A DNA stretch of 64,000 nt from Bacteroidales bacterium. GTDB taxonomy: Bacteria; Bacteroidota; Bacteroidia; Bacteroidales; Muribaculaceae. The position numbers were made by a program, and so were the translations under genes. The stretch is from contig JAUNFY010000006.1 in assembly GCA_030524805.1 (NCBI GenBank), forward strand, positions 1 through 64,000, given 5' to 3'. The notes under the pieces are model-generated. The model worked only from the letters and a program-made list of their open reading frames with translations, searched no databases and was not told the DNA's origin. Positions 9,023 through 17,830 of this stretch are shown here, piece after piece. Each line of letters opens with the position of its first letter. Positions within the stretch are counted from its first letter, which is position 1.

Positions 9023-11758
9023 ATGTCGGAAAAAAGACTATTTCTGCTTGATGCGTACGCGCTGATATTCCGCGCGTACTACGCACTGATAAAAATGCCG
9101 CGGATCACGAGCGAAGGTTTCAACACCTCCGCCATCTTCGGTTTTGTAAATACCCTTGAAGACGTGTTGCGCAAAGAGCGTCCGAGCCACATAGCGGTAT
9201 GCTTCGACCCTCCGGGCCCCACCTTCCGCAGCGGCATGCTCGAAAGCTACAAGGGAGAGCGGGCCGAAACACCTGAAGACATAAAAAAGTCGATACCCTA
9301 CATAAAGGAAATAATCCGCAGCTACAACATCAAGATACTGGAAGTGGAGGGCTATGAGGCCGACGACGTGATCGGCACCATGGCCACCAAAGCCTCGCAG
9401 GAGGGTTTCACGACCTATATGATGTCGCCCGACAAAGACCTCGGTCAGCTTGTCGGCCCCGACATATTGCAATACAAGCCCCCCTACCGCGGCAAGGATT
9501 TCGAGCTGCGGGGCGAGAAGGAAGTGTGCGAGCATTTCGGCATCGACCGTCCGGCGCAGATCATCGACCTGCTGGCGCTCATGGGCGACAAAATAGACAA
9601 CATCCCCGGCTGCCCCGGAATCGGAGAGAAGGGTGCGCAGCGCCTGATTGCCGAGTTCGGTTCGGTCGATGAAATCATAGCCCGCAGCGGCGAGCTCAAA
9701 GGGGCCACAAAAAAGAAGATTGAAGAAAACAAAGACCTCATCCTGCTCTCGAAGGATCTGGCCACCATACGTCGCGACGTGCCTGTAGGCGCCACTCCCG
9801 ACAGCCTCACCCTGGGAAAAATCGACGAAGAAAAGCTCTTCGCCATCTTCCGGGATCTCGAATTCCGCAACCTCGCCGACCGCATCAAGCGGCGCATAGG
9901 GAGCGGCGCCACCGGACGGGATGCCGTGAGCGCCCCCTCAAAGCCATCGGCTCCTACGCAGCCCTCGCTTTTCGACTTTGATGAAGAGGAGCAGCAGGAA
10001 GAAGCCATCACGCCCTTAGCACCCGACTCGCTCGGGAAAGACTGCAAGACCGCAGCCACAGCCGCCGACATGGCTGAAATGAAGGCTGCCATAGCACAGG
10101 CCGGCACCGTGGGCGTCAGCCTGCAGACCGATGGCGACAACGACATGGAGGCCCGCTGGAACGCTACCGCATTCGCGATAGCCGACGGCAGGTCGTGGAT
10201 CCTCGACAACAGCACCGAGGGAGCAACGGAAACCGCCCTCGAGATTCTCGCCGACCCGGCCATAATGAAGATATGCGCGTCGGCCAAGCGCGACATGGTG
10301 GTGGCAAGATGCCGGCGCACCGATGGGGTCGCCAATCCCGACAGCCTCGTGAATTTCCACGATGTGGCCATAGCCCACTATCTGCTGGAGCCTGAACTGC
10401 GCCACACTCCGGAACTCCTCGCCGAGAAATATCTCGGCTACACGCTCAATTCCTCCCCCTCCGCAGCCGAGCTCGCGGCATTGAACCTCAAACTCGACGC
10501 GCCCCTCACCGACGCGCTCCGGAAAGAGAATCTGCACGAGCTCTACACCACTATGGAACTGCCGCTGGTGCCGGTGCTCGCCGACATGGAATATACGGGA
10601 GTGAGAATCGACACCGCCGCCCTCCGGGCCGCCGCCGAGGGGATGGAAGAGCGGTCGCAACGCCTCTGCCGGGAAATCTACGACATTGCGGGCGAGGAAT
10701 TCAACGTCGGGAGTCCGGCCCAGGTGGGCGAGATCCTGTTCGGTAAGATGCAGCTCGACCCGAAAGCGAAGAAGACCAAATCAGGACAGTATTCCACTTC
10801 GGAAGAAGTGCTGGAGAAGGTAGCATGGATGAGCCCGATAGTAGGGAAAATACTTGAATACCGCCAGATAAAGAAACTTCTCTCGACATATCTCAACGCC
10901 CTGCCGGAGGTGATAAACCCCAGGACGGGACGTATCCACACCAACTATAACCAGACAGTGACCGCCACGGGGCGGCTCTCGTCGTCGTCGCCCAACCTAC
11001 AGAACATCCCGGTGCGCGACGAGATGGGGCGTGATATCCGCAAGGCGTTCATCCCCTCCGACGGCAACATCTATTTCTCGGCCGACTACAGCCAGATAGA
11101 ACTCCGGCTCGTGGCCGACTTCGCGCAGGACGAGACCATGATAGAAGGATTCCGCAACGGCGACGACATACATGCCATCACGGCAGCCAAGATATTCCAC
11201 AAGGCGACAGCAGACGTGACAGGCGATGAGCGGCGCAAGGCCAAGACCGCCAATTTCGGCATACTCTACGGCATAACGTCGTTCGGACTCGCATCGCGGC
11301 TGCAGATTCCGCGCAAAGAGGCGAAAGAACTTATCGACAACTATTTCGCCACTTTCCCCACCATCCACAACTATATGAGCAGCAGCGTGGAGGAAGCACG
11401 CTCCACGGGATATGCCATCACCCGCATGGGCCGGAAGCGCCGGCTTCCCGACATCAACAGCCGCAACCCTGTGGTGCGCGGCTACGCCGAGCGGAACGCC
11501 ATCAATGCTCCGGTGCAGGGCACTGCGGCCGACATCATAAAGCTGGCTATGGTGAGGATCTGGAACGAGATGCGCCGCCGCGGCATGAAGTCGAAGATGA
11601 TCATGCAGGTGCACGACGAACTCAACTTCGACGTAGTGCCCGAAGAAGCTCCGGCGCTTCAGGAAATCGTGATACGCGGCATGGAAGACGTATGGCACGG
11701 CAGCGTGCCGCTGACAGCCTCAAGCGGCCTCGGAGCCAACTGGCTGGAAGCGCACTGA
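9023..11758 (+). CDS. polA: DNA polymerase I
   Basis: 911 aa from the ATG at 9023, chosen because it precedes the conserved start MSEKRLFLLDAYALIFRAYY and lies after both candidate -7 boxes. Domains are the 5'-3' flap nuclease (about 1-290, with EADDVIG and MGDKIDNIPG), a 3'-5' exonuclease-like domain (about 370-540) and the polymerase. Polymerase motifs are intact: A (FSADYSQIELR), B (RRKAKTANFGILYG) and C (MQVHDEL). In the exonuclease domain the first DxE of the DEDD set is not visible: the expected place reads VSLQTDGD, so proofreading is probably lost. Acts in Okazaki-fragment processing and repair. Confidence 0.95.
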   Translation: MSEKRLFLLDAYALIFRAYYALIKMPRITSEGFNTSAIFGFVNTLEDVLRKERPSHIAVCFDPPGPTFRSGMLESYKGERAETPEDIKKSIPYIKEIIRSYNIKILEVEGYEADDVIGTMATKASQEGFTTYMMSPDKDLGQLVGPDILQYKPPYRGKDFELRGEKEVCEHFGIDRPAQIIDLLALMGDKIDNIPGCPGIGEKGAQRLIAEFGSVDEIIARSGELKGATKKKIEENKDLILLSKDLATIRRDVPVGATPDSLTLGKIDEEKLFAIFRDLEFRNLADRIKRRIGSGATGRDAVSAPSKPSAPTQPSLFDFDEEEQQEEAITPLAPDSLGKDCKTAATAADMAEMKAAIAQAGTVGVSLQTDGDNDMEARWNATAFAIADGRSWILDNSTEGATETALEILADPAIMKICASAKRDMVVARCRRTDGVANPDSLVNFHDVAIAHYLLEPELRHTPELLAEKYLGYTLNSSPSAAELAALNLKLDAPLTDALRKENLHELYTTMELPLVPVLADMEYTGVRIDTAALRAAAEGMEERSQRLCREIYDIAGEEFNVGSPAQVGEILFGKMQLDPKAKKTKSGQYSTSEEVLEKVAWMSPIVGKILEYRQIKKLLSTYLNALPEVINPRTGRIHTNYNQTVTATGRLSSSSPNLQNIPVRDEMGRDIRKAFIPSDGNIYFSADYSQIELRLVADFAQDETMIEGFRNGDDIHAITAAKIFHKATADVTGDERRKAKTANFGILYGITSFGLASRLQIPRKEAKELIDNYFATFPTIHNYMSSSVEEARSTGYAITRMGRKRRLPDINSRNPVVRGYAERNAINAPVQGTAADIIKLAMVRIWNEMRRRGMKSKMIMQVHDELNFDVVPEEAPALQEIVIRGMEDVWHGSVPLTASSGLGANWLEAH

Positions 11759-11797
11759 CCCACCCGCGAAAGAACACGCACAAAACTTTTTCTACAA

Positions 11798-11810
11798 CTA
11801 AACAGTTTAG
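11798..11810. promoter_or_regulatory. Short inverted repeat upstream of pfkA
   Basis: CTAAACAGTTTAG is a perfect 6+1+6 palindrome in the polA-pfkA gap. It could be an operator. Nothing else supports a role. Confidence 0.25.
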
Positions 11811-11827
11811 ATTCTATATACAAACCA

Positions 11828-11843
11828 TTGAAGTTGTTTAAAC
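11828..11843 (+). promoter_or_regulatory. TTGAAGTTGTTTAAAC motif in the pfkA leader
   Basis: This 16-mer is identical to 45548-45563, upstream of the M48 protease gene, where it is inverted relative to the gene. A related copy lies at 127-142 in reverse complement. Here it is part of a partial palindrome (GAAGTT...AACTTC). Confidence 0.35.
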
Positions 11844-11869
11844 TTCATTTAGAAACAAAAAGATCAATT

Positions 11870-12850
11870 ATGAGCAATATCAAGAGTATCGGTATCCTCA
11901 CCTCAGGAGGAGACGCTCCGGGCATGAACGCAGCTATCCGCGCGGTGACCCGCGCCGGCATCTATTCCGGATTCAAGGTCTATGGCATCTATCGCGGCTA
12001 CAAGGGCCTCATCACCGACGAGATAGAAGAATTTTCCACCCAGAATGTATCGAACATCATCCAGCGCGGCGGCACCATCCTCAAGACAGCACGCTGCAAG
12101 GAGTTCGAGACTCCGGAAGGACGCCAGTGTGCCTACGACGTGCTGAAACGCCACAACATCGACAGCCTCTGCGTGATCGGCGGCGACGGCTCGCTCACCG
12201 GCGCACGCTATTTCGCCAACGAATTCCAGCTGCCGATCGTAGGCCTTCCCGGTACCATCGATAATGACCTCGCCGGCACCGACACCACCATCGGCTACGA
12301 CACAGCGCTCAACACCATCATGGAATGCGTGGACAAAATCCGCGACACCGCCACGAGCCACGAACGCCTCTTCTTCATCGAGGTGATGGGACGCGACGCC
12401 GGCTTCCTGGCGCTCAACGGCGCCATCGCATCGGGTGCGGAAGCGGCCATCATCCCGGAAATCTCAACTGAGGTTGACCAACTTGCCGAACTTATCAAGA
12501 ACGGCTTCCGCAAGTCGAAGAACTCCTCGATAGTGCTTGTGGCTGAATCGCCCGTCACCGGAGGCGCGATGGGTCTGGCACAGAGGGTGAAGGATGAATA
12601 TCCCAACTACGACGTGCGCGTGTCGATCCTGGGCCACCTTCAGCGCGGCGGCAGCCCGACAGCCCACGACCGCATCATTGCCTCGCGCATGGGAGCGGCC
12701 GCAGTGGACGCACTTCTCGACGACCAGCGCAACGTGATGATCGGCATCCGCAACGACGAGATAGTCTACGTGCCCTTCTCGAAGGCAATCAAGAAAGACA
12801 AACCCATCAACCGCGACCGGCTCGAAACCCTCCGCCGCCTCTCGATCTGA
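11870..12850 (+). CDS. pfkA: ATP-dependent 6-phosphofructokinase
   Basis: 326 aa from the ATG at 11870; a TTG 14 codons upstream lies in the motif-bearing leader. [13 protein letters not shown] is at 8-20, GGDGS at 104-108 and the catalytic loop [11 protein letters not shown] has Asp131. Glycines, not Asp and Lys, at the two positions that separate ATP from pyrophosphate enzymes indicate ATP use. It phosphorylates fructose 6-phosphate in glycolysis. The TGA stop overlaps the ATG of the acyltransferase gene, implying translational coupling. Confidence 0.95.
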   Translation: MSNIKSIGILTSGGDAPGMNAAIRAVTRAGIYSGFKVYGIYRGYKGLITDEIEEFSTQNVSNIIQRGGTILKTARCKEFETPEGRQCAYDVLKRHNIDSLCVIGGDGSLTGARYFANEFQLPIVGLPGTIDNDLAGTDTTIGYDTALNTIMECVDKIRDTATSHERLFFIEVMGRDAGFLALNGAIASGAEAAIIPEISTEVDQLAELIKNGFRKSKNSSIVLVAESPVTGGAMGLAQRVKDEYPNYDVRVSILGHLQRGGSPTAHDRIIASRMGAAAVDALLDDQRNVMIGIRNDEIVYVPFSKAIKKDKPINRDRLETLRRLSI

Positions 12851-13767
12851 TGGGACACCACATAAAAAACAAGGCTATAATCAGCATAAACCGCACCCTG
12901 CTCTCGGCTACCTTCCGGGGGCTGGGTGCGTTGCCATGGCCTGTGCTGCGCGGTGTCTCCACGTTTCTGGCGTGGCTGGCGCGCGACGTGGTGCGCTACC
13001 GCACGGGAATATGCCGGCAAAACATCGCCTCATCCTTCCCCGAGATGACGGAAGAGGAGGTGAGGCACACCCTGAAAGGCTTCTACGCTTTTCTGGCCGA
13101 CTACTTCATAGAGACCGTGAAACTCGGCAGCATGAATGCCGAGGAGATGCGGCGGCGCATGAAGTTTGAAAACATAGAGGAAGTGAACGCCGACCTGCGC
13201 GCCGGGCGCAACGTGAGCATCTATCTGGGCCACTACTGCAACTGGGAGTGGGTGTCGAGCATGCCGCTCTGGCTCGACCTCTCCACCGGGGCAATACCCT
13301 GCCAGATATATCACCCGCTCTCCAACATAGCCGCAGACGACGTATTCGGCAAGATAAGGCGTCGGTTTGGCGCGACCAACCTCCCGATGGCCACCTCGGC
13401 GAAGACACTGATGGAGAAGAACGCCGAGGGGACGCCTACCATCACGGGCTACATCGCCGACCAGACGCCGTCGAGGCGCGCCATCCACCACTGGCTGGAT
13501 TTCCTCAACCATGACACCCCGGTCTTCACCGGCGCCGAGAAAATAAGCCGCAAGATACATGCGGCAGCCTACTACATCGACATGCGGCCGACGGGGCGCA
13601 ACGAATATGCGGGTCGCTTCGTGAAAATCTCCGACAACGTAGCCTCGGAGCCGGCCAACGCCGTCACGGAGCGCTACTTCGGCATGCTTGAGCAATCGAT
13701 CAGGCGCAACCCGCCGCTCTGGCTCTGGACCCATCGCCGCTGGAAACACCGTCGCGACGCAAGATAA
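12850..13767 (+). CDS. Lipid A-type lysophospholipid acyltransferase (LpxL/HtrB family)
   Basis: 305 aa with one N-terminal hydrophobic segment (about 14-48). The family's H-x4-D/E motif is GHYCNWE with His128 and Glu133. The family adds a secondary acyl chain to lipid A precursors at the inner membrane, using acyl-ACP. The length is typical. It overlaps the pfkA stop by one base, so the two are probably co-transcribed despite unrelated roles. Confidence 0.85.
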   Translation: MGHHIKNKAIISINRTLLSATFRGLGALPWPVLRGVSTFLAWLARDVVRYRTGICRQNIASSFPEMTEEEVRHTLKGFYAFLADYFIETVKLGSMNAEEMRRRMKFENIEEVNADLRAGRNVSIYLGHYCNWEWVSSMPLWLDLSTGAIPCQIYHPLSNIAADDVFGKIRRRFGATNLPMATSAKTLMEKNAEGTPTITGYIADQTPSRRAIHHWLDFLNHDTPVFTGAEKISRKIHAAAYYIDMRPTGRNEYAGRFVKISDNVASEPANAVTERYFGMLEQSIRRNPPLWLWTHRRWKHRRDAR

Positions 13768-13802
13768 TCGGCAGAAAACTTCACATATTCGATTATTTTT
13801 GT

Positions 13803-13810
13803 TAATTTTG
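13803..13810 (+). promoter_or_regulatory. -7 element of the EIIC-kduI operon
   Basis: TAATTTTG in the 128-bp gap before the EIIC gene. No -33 TTTG at the expected distance. The leader would be about 80 nt. Confidence 0.45.
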
Positions 13811-13895
13811 CAAAAATTATCCCGATCTGTCGCCGGCCGGCGTCGGAATCAGGATAAGCTTGACGAGGGAAACCTAAAACCTAAAAACCTAATAA

Positions 13896-15317
13896 ATGGA
13901 ACAAGTATTCGCGTATATCATCGGACTTGGAGCCGCAGTGATGATGCCAGTCATCTTCACAGTGCTCGGAGTCTGCATCGGCATCAAGCTCGGCGATGCC
14001 CTCAAAAGCGGCCTCAAAGTGGGCGTGGGCTTCATCGGGCTCTCAATCGTGACTGCACTGCTCACCTCCGCTCTCGGCCCGGCACTGCAGACAGTGGTAG
14101 ACATCTACGGCCTTCAGCTTAAAGTCTTCGACATGGGCTGGCCGGCAGCCGCCTCCGTGGCCTACAACACAGCCGTGGGCGCCTTCATCATCCCGGTCTG
14201 CCTGGGCGTCAACCTCCTGATGCTTCTCACAAAAACCACCCGCACCGTCAACATCGACCTCTGGAACTACTGGCACTTCGCCTTCATCGGCGCAGTGGTG
14301 TTCTTCGCAAGCGGCTCGCTCGCATGGGGTTTCTTCGCCGCCATCATCTGCTATGTGGTGACCCTCGTGCTCGCCGACATGACGGCCTACAAATTCCAGC
14401 GCTTCTATAAAGACATGGACGGCATCTCGATTCCGCAGCCTTTCTGCGCCGGCTTCGCCCCCTTCGCATGGATCATCAACAAGGGCCTCGACATGATTCC
14501 GGGCCTCAACAAGATAGAGATCGACGCTGAAGGGCTGAAGAAGAAATTCGGCCTTCTCGGCGAGCCCCTGTTTCTCGGCGTCGTGGTTGGCGTAGGCATC
14601 GGATGCCTCACCTGCCGGAGCTGGGGCGAGATAGTAGACAGCATCCCCGCCATCCTCGCGCTCGGCATCAAGATGGGAGCCGTGATGGAACTCATCCCGC
14701 GCGTGACAGTGCTCTTCATCGAAGGCCTCAAGCCTATCTCCGACGCCACCCGCAGCCTGATAGCCCGCAAATTCAAGGGCGCCGACGGCCTCAGCATCGG
14801 CATGTCGCCGGCACTCGTGATCGGCCACCCCACCACGCTCGTGGTGTCGCTGCTTCTGATACCCTGCACGCTGCTGCTCGCAGTGCTTCTTCCCGGCAAC
14901 CAGTTCCTGCCGCTCGCATCGCTTGCCGGCATGTTCTATATCTTCCCTCTCGTGCTCCCCTTCACCAAGGGCAATGTGCTCAAGACCTTCATCATCGGCC
15001 TCATCATCATCACCGGCGGCCTCTACATGGTGACGAACATGGCTCCCGACTTCACATTGGCGGCCCACGACGTGTATGAAGCCACGGGCGACTCCGCAGT
15101 GGCAATCCCAGCAGGCTTCGAGGGCGGTGCGCTCGACTTCGCATCGTCGCCGCTGGCATGGGCCATCTATCAATGCTCGGTCAACCTCAAATATATCGGC
15201 GCCGGCATCCTCGTGCTGCTCGCCTGCGGCATGATGTGGTGGAACCGCGTGCACATCACCCGCAACCAGGCCGCCATGATCAAGGACAATTCCGACGAAA
15301 TCCAGAAAAATATCTAA
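13896..15317 (+). CDS. PTS galactitol-type EIIC permease, orphan
   Basis: 473 aa with about 10-12 hydrophobic segments, resembling the EIIC-GAT family (GatC). Motifs such as GIKLGDALKSGLKVGVGFIG near the start and IGHPTTLVVSLLLIP later fit it. In classical PTS an EIIC works with EIIA, EIIB, HPr and EI; none is in this window, and most Bacteroidota lack a PTS. It may therefore act as a secondary carrier. It is 12 bp upstream of an exported KduI-like isomerase, so its cargo could be a pectin- or uronate-derived sugar. The family is fairly clear; the substrate is inference. Confidence 0.82.
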   Translation: MEQVFAYIIGLGAAVMMPVIFTVLGVCIGIKLGDALKSGLKVGVGFIGLSIVTALLTSALGPALQTVVDIYGLQLKVFDMGWPAAASVAYNTAVGAFIIPVCLGVNLLMLLTKTTRTVNIDLWNYWHFAFIGAVVFFASGSLAWGFFAAIICYVVTLVLADMTAYKFQRFYKDMDGISIPQPFCAGFAPFAWIINKGLDMIPGLNKIEIDAEGLKKKFGLLGEPLFLGVVVGVGIGCLTCRSWGEIVDSIPAILALGIKMGAVMELIPRVTVLFIEGLKPISDATRSLIARKFKGADGLSIGMSPALVIGHPTTLVVSLLLIPCTLLLAVLLPGNQFLPLASLAGMFYIFPLVLPFTKGNVLKTFIIGLIIITGGLYMVTNMAPDFTLAAHDVYEATGDSAVAIPAGFEGGALDFASSPLAWAIYQCSVNLKYIGAGILVLLACGMMWWNRVHITRNQAAMIKDNSDEIQKNI

Positions 15318-15329
15318 ACCACATAAAAA

Positions 15330-16250
15330 ATGAAAAAAATACTTCTTTTCTTCGCCGCTGTGGCTGCCACAGCATCGATGTCGGCCCAGGTGAGCTACAC
15401 CACCCAGCGCGCCTGCCATCCCGACGACGTGAAACATTACGACACCACCCAGCTCCGCGAACGCTTCTGCATGGAGAACGTGATGGAGGAAAACAAGATC
15501 AACCTCACCTACTCGATGTATGAACGCCTCATCTTCGGCGGCGTGGTGCCCGTAGGCCAGACCATCAAGCTCGAGACCATCGACCCGCTGAAGGCAGAAT
15601 ACTTCCTGGAGCGCCGCGAACTCGGAGTTATCAACACGGGAGGCGACGGCATAGTGACCGTAGACGGCAAGGAATATGAACTTCACTTCAAGGACGCCCT
15701 CTACGTGGGATGCGGCAACAAGGAAGTGACCTTCCGCAGCAAAGACGATGCCAACCCGGCGCGCTTCTACCTCAACTCGACTCCGGCTTACAAGCCCTAC
15801 AAGACACAGCTCATCACCATCGACGGCCGCAAGGGCTCGATCAAGGCCAACCGTCTTCACTTCGGCAGTCTCGAGGAGAGCAACGACCGCTACATCAACC
15901 AGCTCATCACCAACAACGTGCTTGAGGAAGGTCCCTGCCAGCTGCAGATGGGTCTGACCGAACTGCTCCCCGGCAGCGTATGGAACACAATGCCGGCCCA
16001 CACCCACGACCGCCGCTGCGAGAACTACTTCTACTTCAACCTCACCCCGGGCAACGCCATCTGCCACCTGATGGGCGAGCCGCAGGAAAACCGTGTGGTA
16101 TGGCTCCACAACGAGCAGGCCATCATGAGCCCCGAATGGAGCATCCACGCAGCCGCCGGCACTTCCAACTACATGTTCATCTGGGGCATGGGAGGCGAGA
16201 ACCTCAACTACAACGACAAGGACGAGATCAAATATCTCGACATGAAGTAA
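15330..16250 (+). CDS. kduI: 5-dehydro-4-deoxy-D-glucuronate isomerase with a signal peptide
   Basis: 306 aa. The first 19-20 residues ([20 protein letters not shown]) form a clear signal peptide; the rest matches KduI throughout. All zinc ligands of the E. coli enzyme are present with a constant offset of 28: His224, His226, Glu231 and His273. KduI converts 4-deoxy-L-threo-5-hexosulose uronate, from pectin and other uronates, to 3-deoxy-D-glycero-2,5-hexodiulosonate. The enzyme is normally cytoplasmic; here it should be exported to the periplasm. It is in an operon with the EIIC permease and is followed by a strong terminator. Confidence 0.9.
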   Translation: MKKILLFFAAVAATASMSAQVSYTTQRACHPDDVKHYDTTQLRERFCMENVMEENKINLTYSMYERLIFGGVVPVGQTIKLETIDPLKAEYFLERRELGVINTGGDGIVTVDGKEYELHFKDALYVGCGNKEVTFRSKDDANPARFYLNSTPAYKPYKTQLITIDGRKGSIKANRLHFGSLEESNDRYINQLITNNVLEEGPCQLQMGLTELLPGSVWNTMPAHTHDRRCENYFYFNLTPGNAICHLMGEPQENRVVWLHNEQAIMSPEWSIHAAAGTSNYMFIWGMGGENLNYNDKDEIKYLDMK

Positions 16251-16281
16251 TATCGGCGCTGACAAATATCAGCACAATCCA

Positions 16282-16317
16282 TCAGCCCTGCGCTTCCGGC
16301 GCGGGGCTGACTTTTTT
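16282..16317 (+). terminator. Terminator of the EIIC-kduI operon
   Basis: A 12-bp stem with one G-T pair (TCAGCCCTGCGC / GCGCGGGGCTGA), loop TTCCG, then CTTTTTTAT. Confidence 0.85.
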
Positions 16318-16320
16318 ATA

Positions 16321-16380
16321 CGTCAGGGGCGGTGATGATACGTCAAGGCCGGTCATGATAAGTTAAGGCCGGTCTATCCT
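16321..16380 (+). repeat. Three 20-bp tandem repeats
   Basis: Units at 16321-16340, 16341-16360 and 16361-16380 share CGTCAAGGCCGGTCATGATA with a few changes. The last unit starts a hairpin (AAGGCCGGT at 16365-16373 with ACCGGCCTT at 16393-16401). Function unknown. Confidence 0.6.
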
Positions 16381-16468
16381 TCTGTGTGGATAACCGGCCT
16401 TCAGTGTGTAGTCTTTACTTGCAGTTTTACTTGAGTGTGCAGTTTTAAGAGTATCTCTGCAAGGGGGA

Positions 16469-16630
16469 TTATTTGTGTCGCTCCTCAATGGCTTTATGAA
16501 CCTTGTGGACTTCCTTTACAGCGCAGAACGCCGCAGCCACCATGGCAGCCTTGAGCACAATCTTGGCGATGTCAAAGCCAAGGTGCAATGCGAAACGCAT
16601 CTCCTTGCATTCTTTTTCTTCGTGTGACAT
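16469..16630 (-). CDS. Small 53-aa protein, one possible membrane or amphipathic helix
   Basis: Translation starts MSHEEKECKEMRFALHLGFD, continues with a helix-forming stretch IAKIVLKAAMVAAAFCAV, and ends KAIEERHK. The charged N-terminus, central Ala/Val-rich helix and Lys/His-rich tail look like a real small protein. An A-rich leader precedes the ATG. The gene follows the terminator-like hairpin at 16692-16731, so it would need its own promoter. No family was recognised. Confidence 0.5.
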   Translation of the reverse strand: MSHEEKECKEMRFALHLGFDIAKIVLKAAMVAAAFCAVKEVHKVHKAIEERHK

Positions 16631-16691
16631 AATAACAGTTTTTTTTTAGTATTAAATTAAGTGATGATTGATTTCGGTCTTTATGCTAATC

Positions 16692-16731
16692 AAACAAGCG
16701 GGGGTGAATTTTGGTTCACCTCCGCTTGTTT
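16692..16731 (-). terminator. Long hairpin downstream of the coiled-coil gene
   Basis: A 17-bp stem with one G-T pair (16692-16708 with 16715-16731), loop TTTTGG. Read on the minus strand it is followed by GATTAGC, only weakly U-rich. It probably ends transcription of the gene at 16801-17712. Confidence 0.6.
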
Positions 16732-16732
16732 A

Positions 16733-16780
16733 ATTCATGTTTCGCTGCGCGAAACATGAGGGTTATGGGTTAGGGTTTAG
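16733..16780 (+). repeat. ATTCA-hairpin-GGTTAT element, copy A
   Basis: ATTCA, then a perfect stem CATGTTTCGC / GCGAAACATG (16736-16745, 16749-16758) with loop TGC, then AGGGTTATGGGTTAGGGTTTAG. Same design as copies at 23714, 27263 and 55718, but the stem sequence differs with compensating changes. Confidence 0.65.
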
Positions 16781-16800
16781 TTTATCTGTCAGAGTCGGGA

Positions 16801-17712
16801 TCAGAGCTGGAAATGGCGGGAGGCGAGGCGGTAGCCGTCGCTGAAGACCTCGAGGGTGTAGTCGCCTGAAGTGAGAGTGGTGTTTACATCCCAATATATC
16901 GACACGGACATCTCGTCGTTGGCATATTCCACCTGACGATGAGCCGTGGCCGGAACGCTGGCGCCATCCATCGGGAACGAGATGTTGCCACCGAGCAGCG
17001 AGCCCTCGGGAGTGATGATCCTGACGTAGAAGTCGCGCATGCCGGGAGCGGCCGTAGCGTTGGGGCTGATGGTGAAGAATACGGCGAGCTGCTTTGCTTT
17101 GCCAACTTTCTTCTCATTCTTTCCCTTCTTGTTGAGCGCCTGCAGACGGAGGCTCGTGATATTCAGTTTCTTGGCCTGCTTTACGGTCTGCGTCAGCTCC
17201 TCATTGCTCTTAGTGGCGACGGTGACTGCAGAAGTGAGCTGTTCGTTGCGTGAGCGCACTTCCTGAATCTCATTCTTCAGGCCTTCGTTTTCCTTGGAGA
17301 GGCGATCGATTTCCTCCAGATAGTGCTTGAGGATACCCTTGAGGGTGGCGATTTCATTCTCCAGTTCCTTGATGCGCGCGCGGTTTGCGGCATTGCTCTT
17401 CTTCTCCTGATTCAATTCCTGGAGCAGCCCCTCGACCTTCATGCGGGCCTGATTGTATTGCTGCACGAGCGAATCGTTTGTGAGATACATCTGCTGTCCC
17501 TCATACATGTTGAAGTTGGCGTTGAGCTCATTAAACTCATTAGTGAGCACCAGCCTGTCGTTGGCAAGTTCGAGCGAGTCGGCCCGCGCCTCCGCCTCGT
17601 TGAGGCTGATGGTGCGCCGGTTGTTGCTTACAATCAGGGTTACTACAAGGGCCACAAGGCAGAGAGCCACGGCGGCTCCAACATATATTATGGTTTTCTG
17701 TTTCTTGTCCAT
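16801..17712 (-). CDS. Membrane-anchored coiled-coil protein, function unknown
   Basis: 303 aa. One transmembrane helix (about 8-29, IIYVGAAVALCLVALVVTLI) follows a short basic cytoplasmic start. A long heptad-rich coiled coil (about 35-190) holds several Glu/Lys/Leu blocks, and a C-terminal beta-rich domain of about 100 residues includes FYVRIITPEGSLLGG. The topology suggests a periplasmic coiled coil with a globular tip. It has a textbook promoter and a leader of about 64 nt. No function can be assigned. Confidence 0.75.
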   Translation of the reverse strand: MDKKQKTIIYVGAAVALCLVALVVTLIVSNNRRTISLNEAEARADSLELANDRLVLTNEFNELNANFNMYEGQQMYLTNDSLVQQYNQARMKVEGLLQELNQEKKSNAANRARIKELENEIATLKGILKHYLEEIDRLSKENEGLKNEIQEVRSRNEQLTSAVTVATKSNEELTQTVKQAKKLNITSLRLQALNKKGKNEKKVGKAKQLAVFFTISPNATAAPGMRDFYVRIITPEGSLLGGNISFPMDGASVPATAHRQVEYANDEMSVSIYWDVNTTLTSGDYTLEVFSDGYRLASRHFQL

Positions 17713-17782
17713 ATTCAGGGTTTGATTCTTGCAGGGATGCGCGGACGAGCACGCATTAGATTCATAAATAGCTTCTGGACTG

Positions 17783-17814
17783 CAAAGTTAATAATTTTTT
17801 TTGTAAAAGCCAAA
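17783..17814 (-). promoter_or_regulatory. Promoter of the coiled-coil protein gene
   Basis: Minus-strand TTTG (17814-17811), 20-bp spacer, TAACTTTG (17790-17783): an exact consensus match. Confidence 0.75.
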
Positions 17815-17830
17815 GCCATCGCGCGGAGTC

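Noticed and set aside
13896..15317. Reading the EIIC as part of a working phosphotransferase system
   Set aside because: No EIIA, EIIB, HPr or EI gene is present in the window, and the group usually lacks them.
14043..16265. Very long open frame on the minus strand (740 codons) opposite the EIIC and kduI genes
   Set aside because: It mirrors two well-supported genes on the plus strand, has His/Val/Glu/Gly-rich low-complexity composition typical of GC-rich antisense frames, and no family features.
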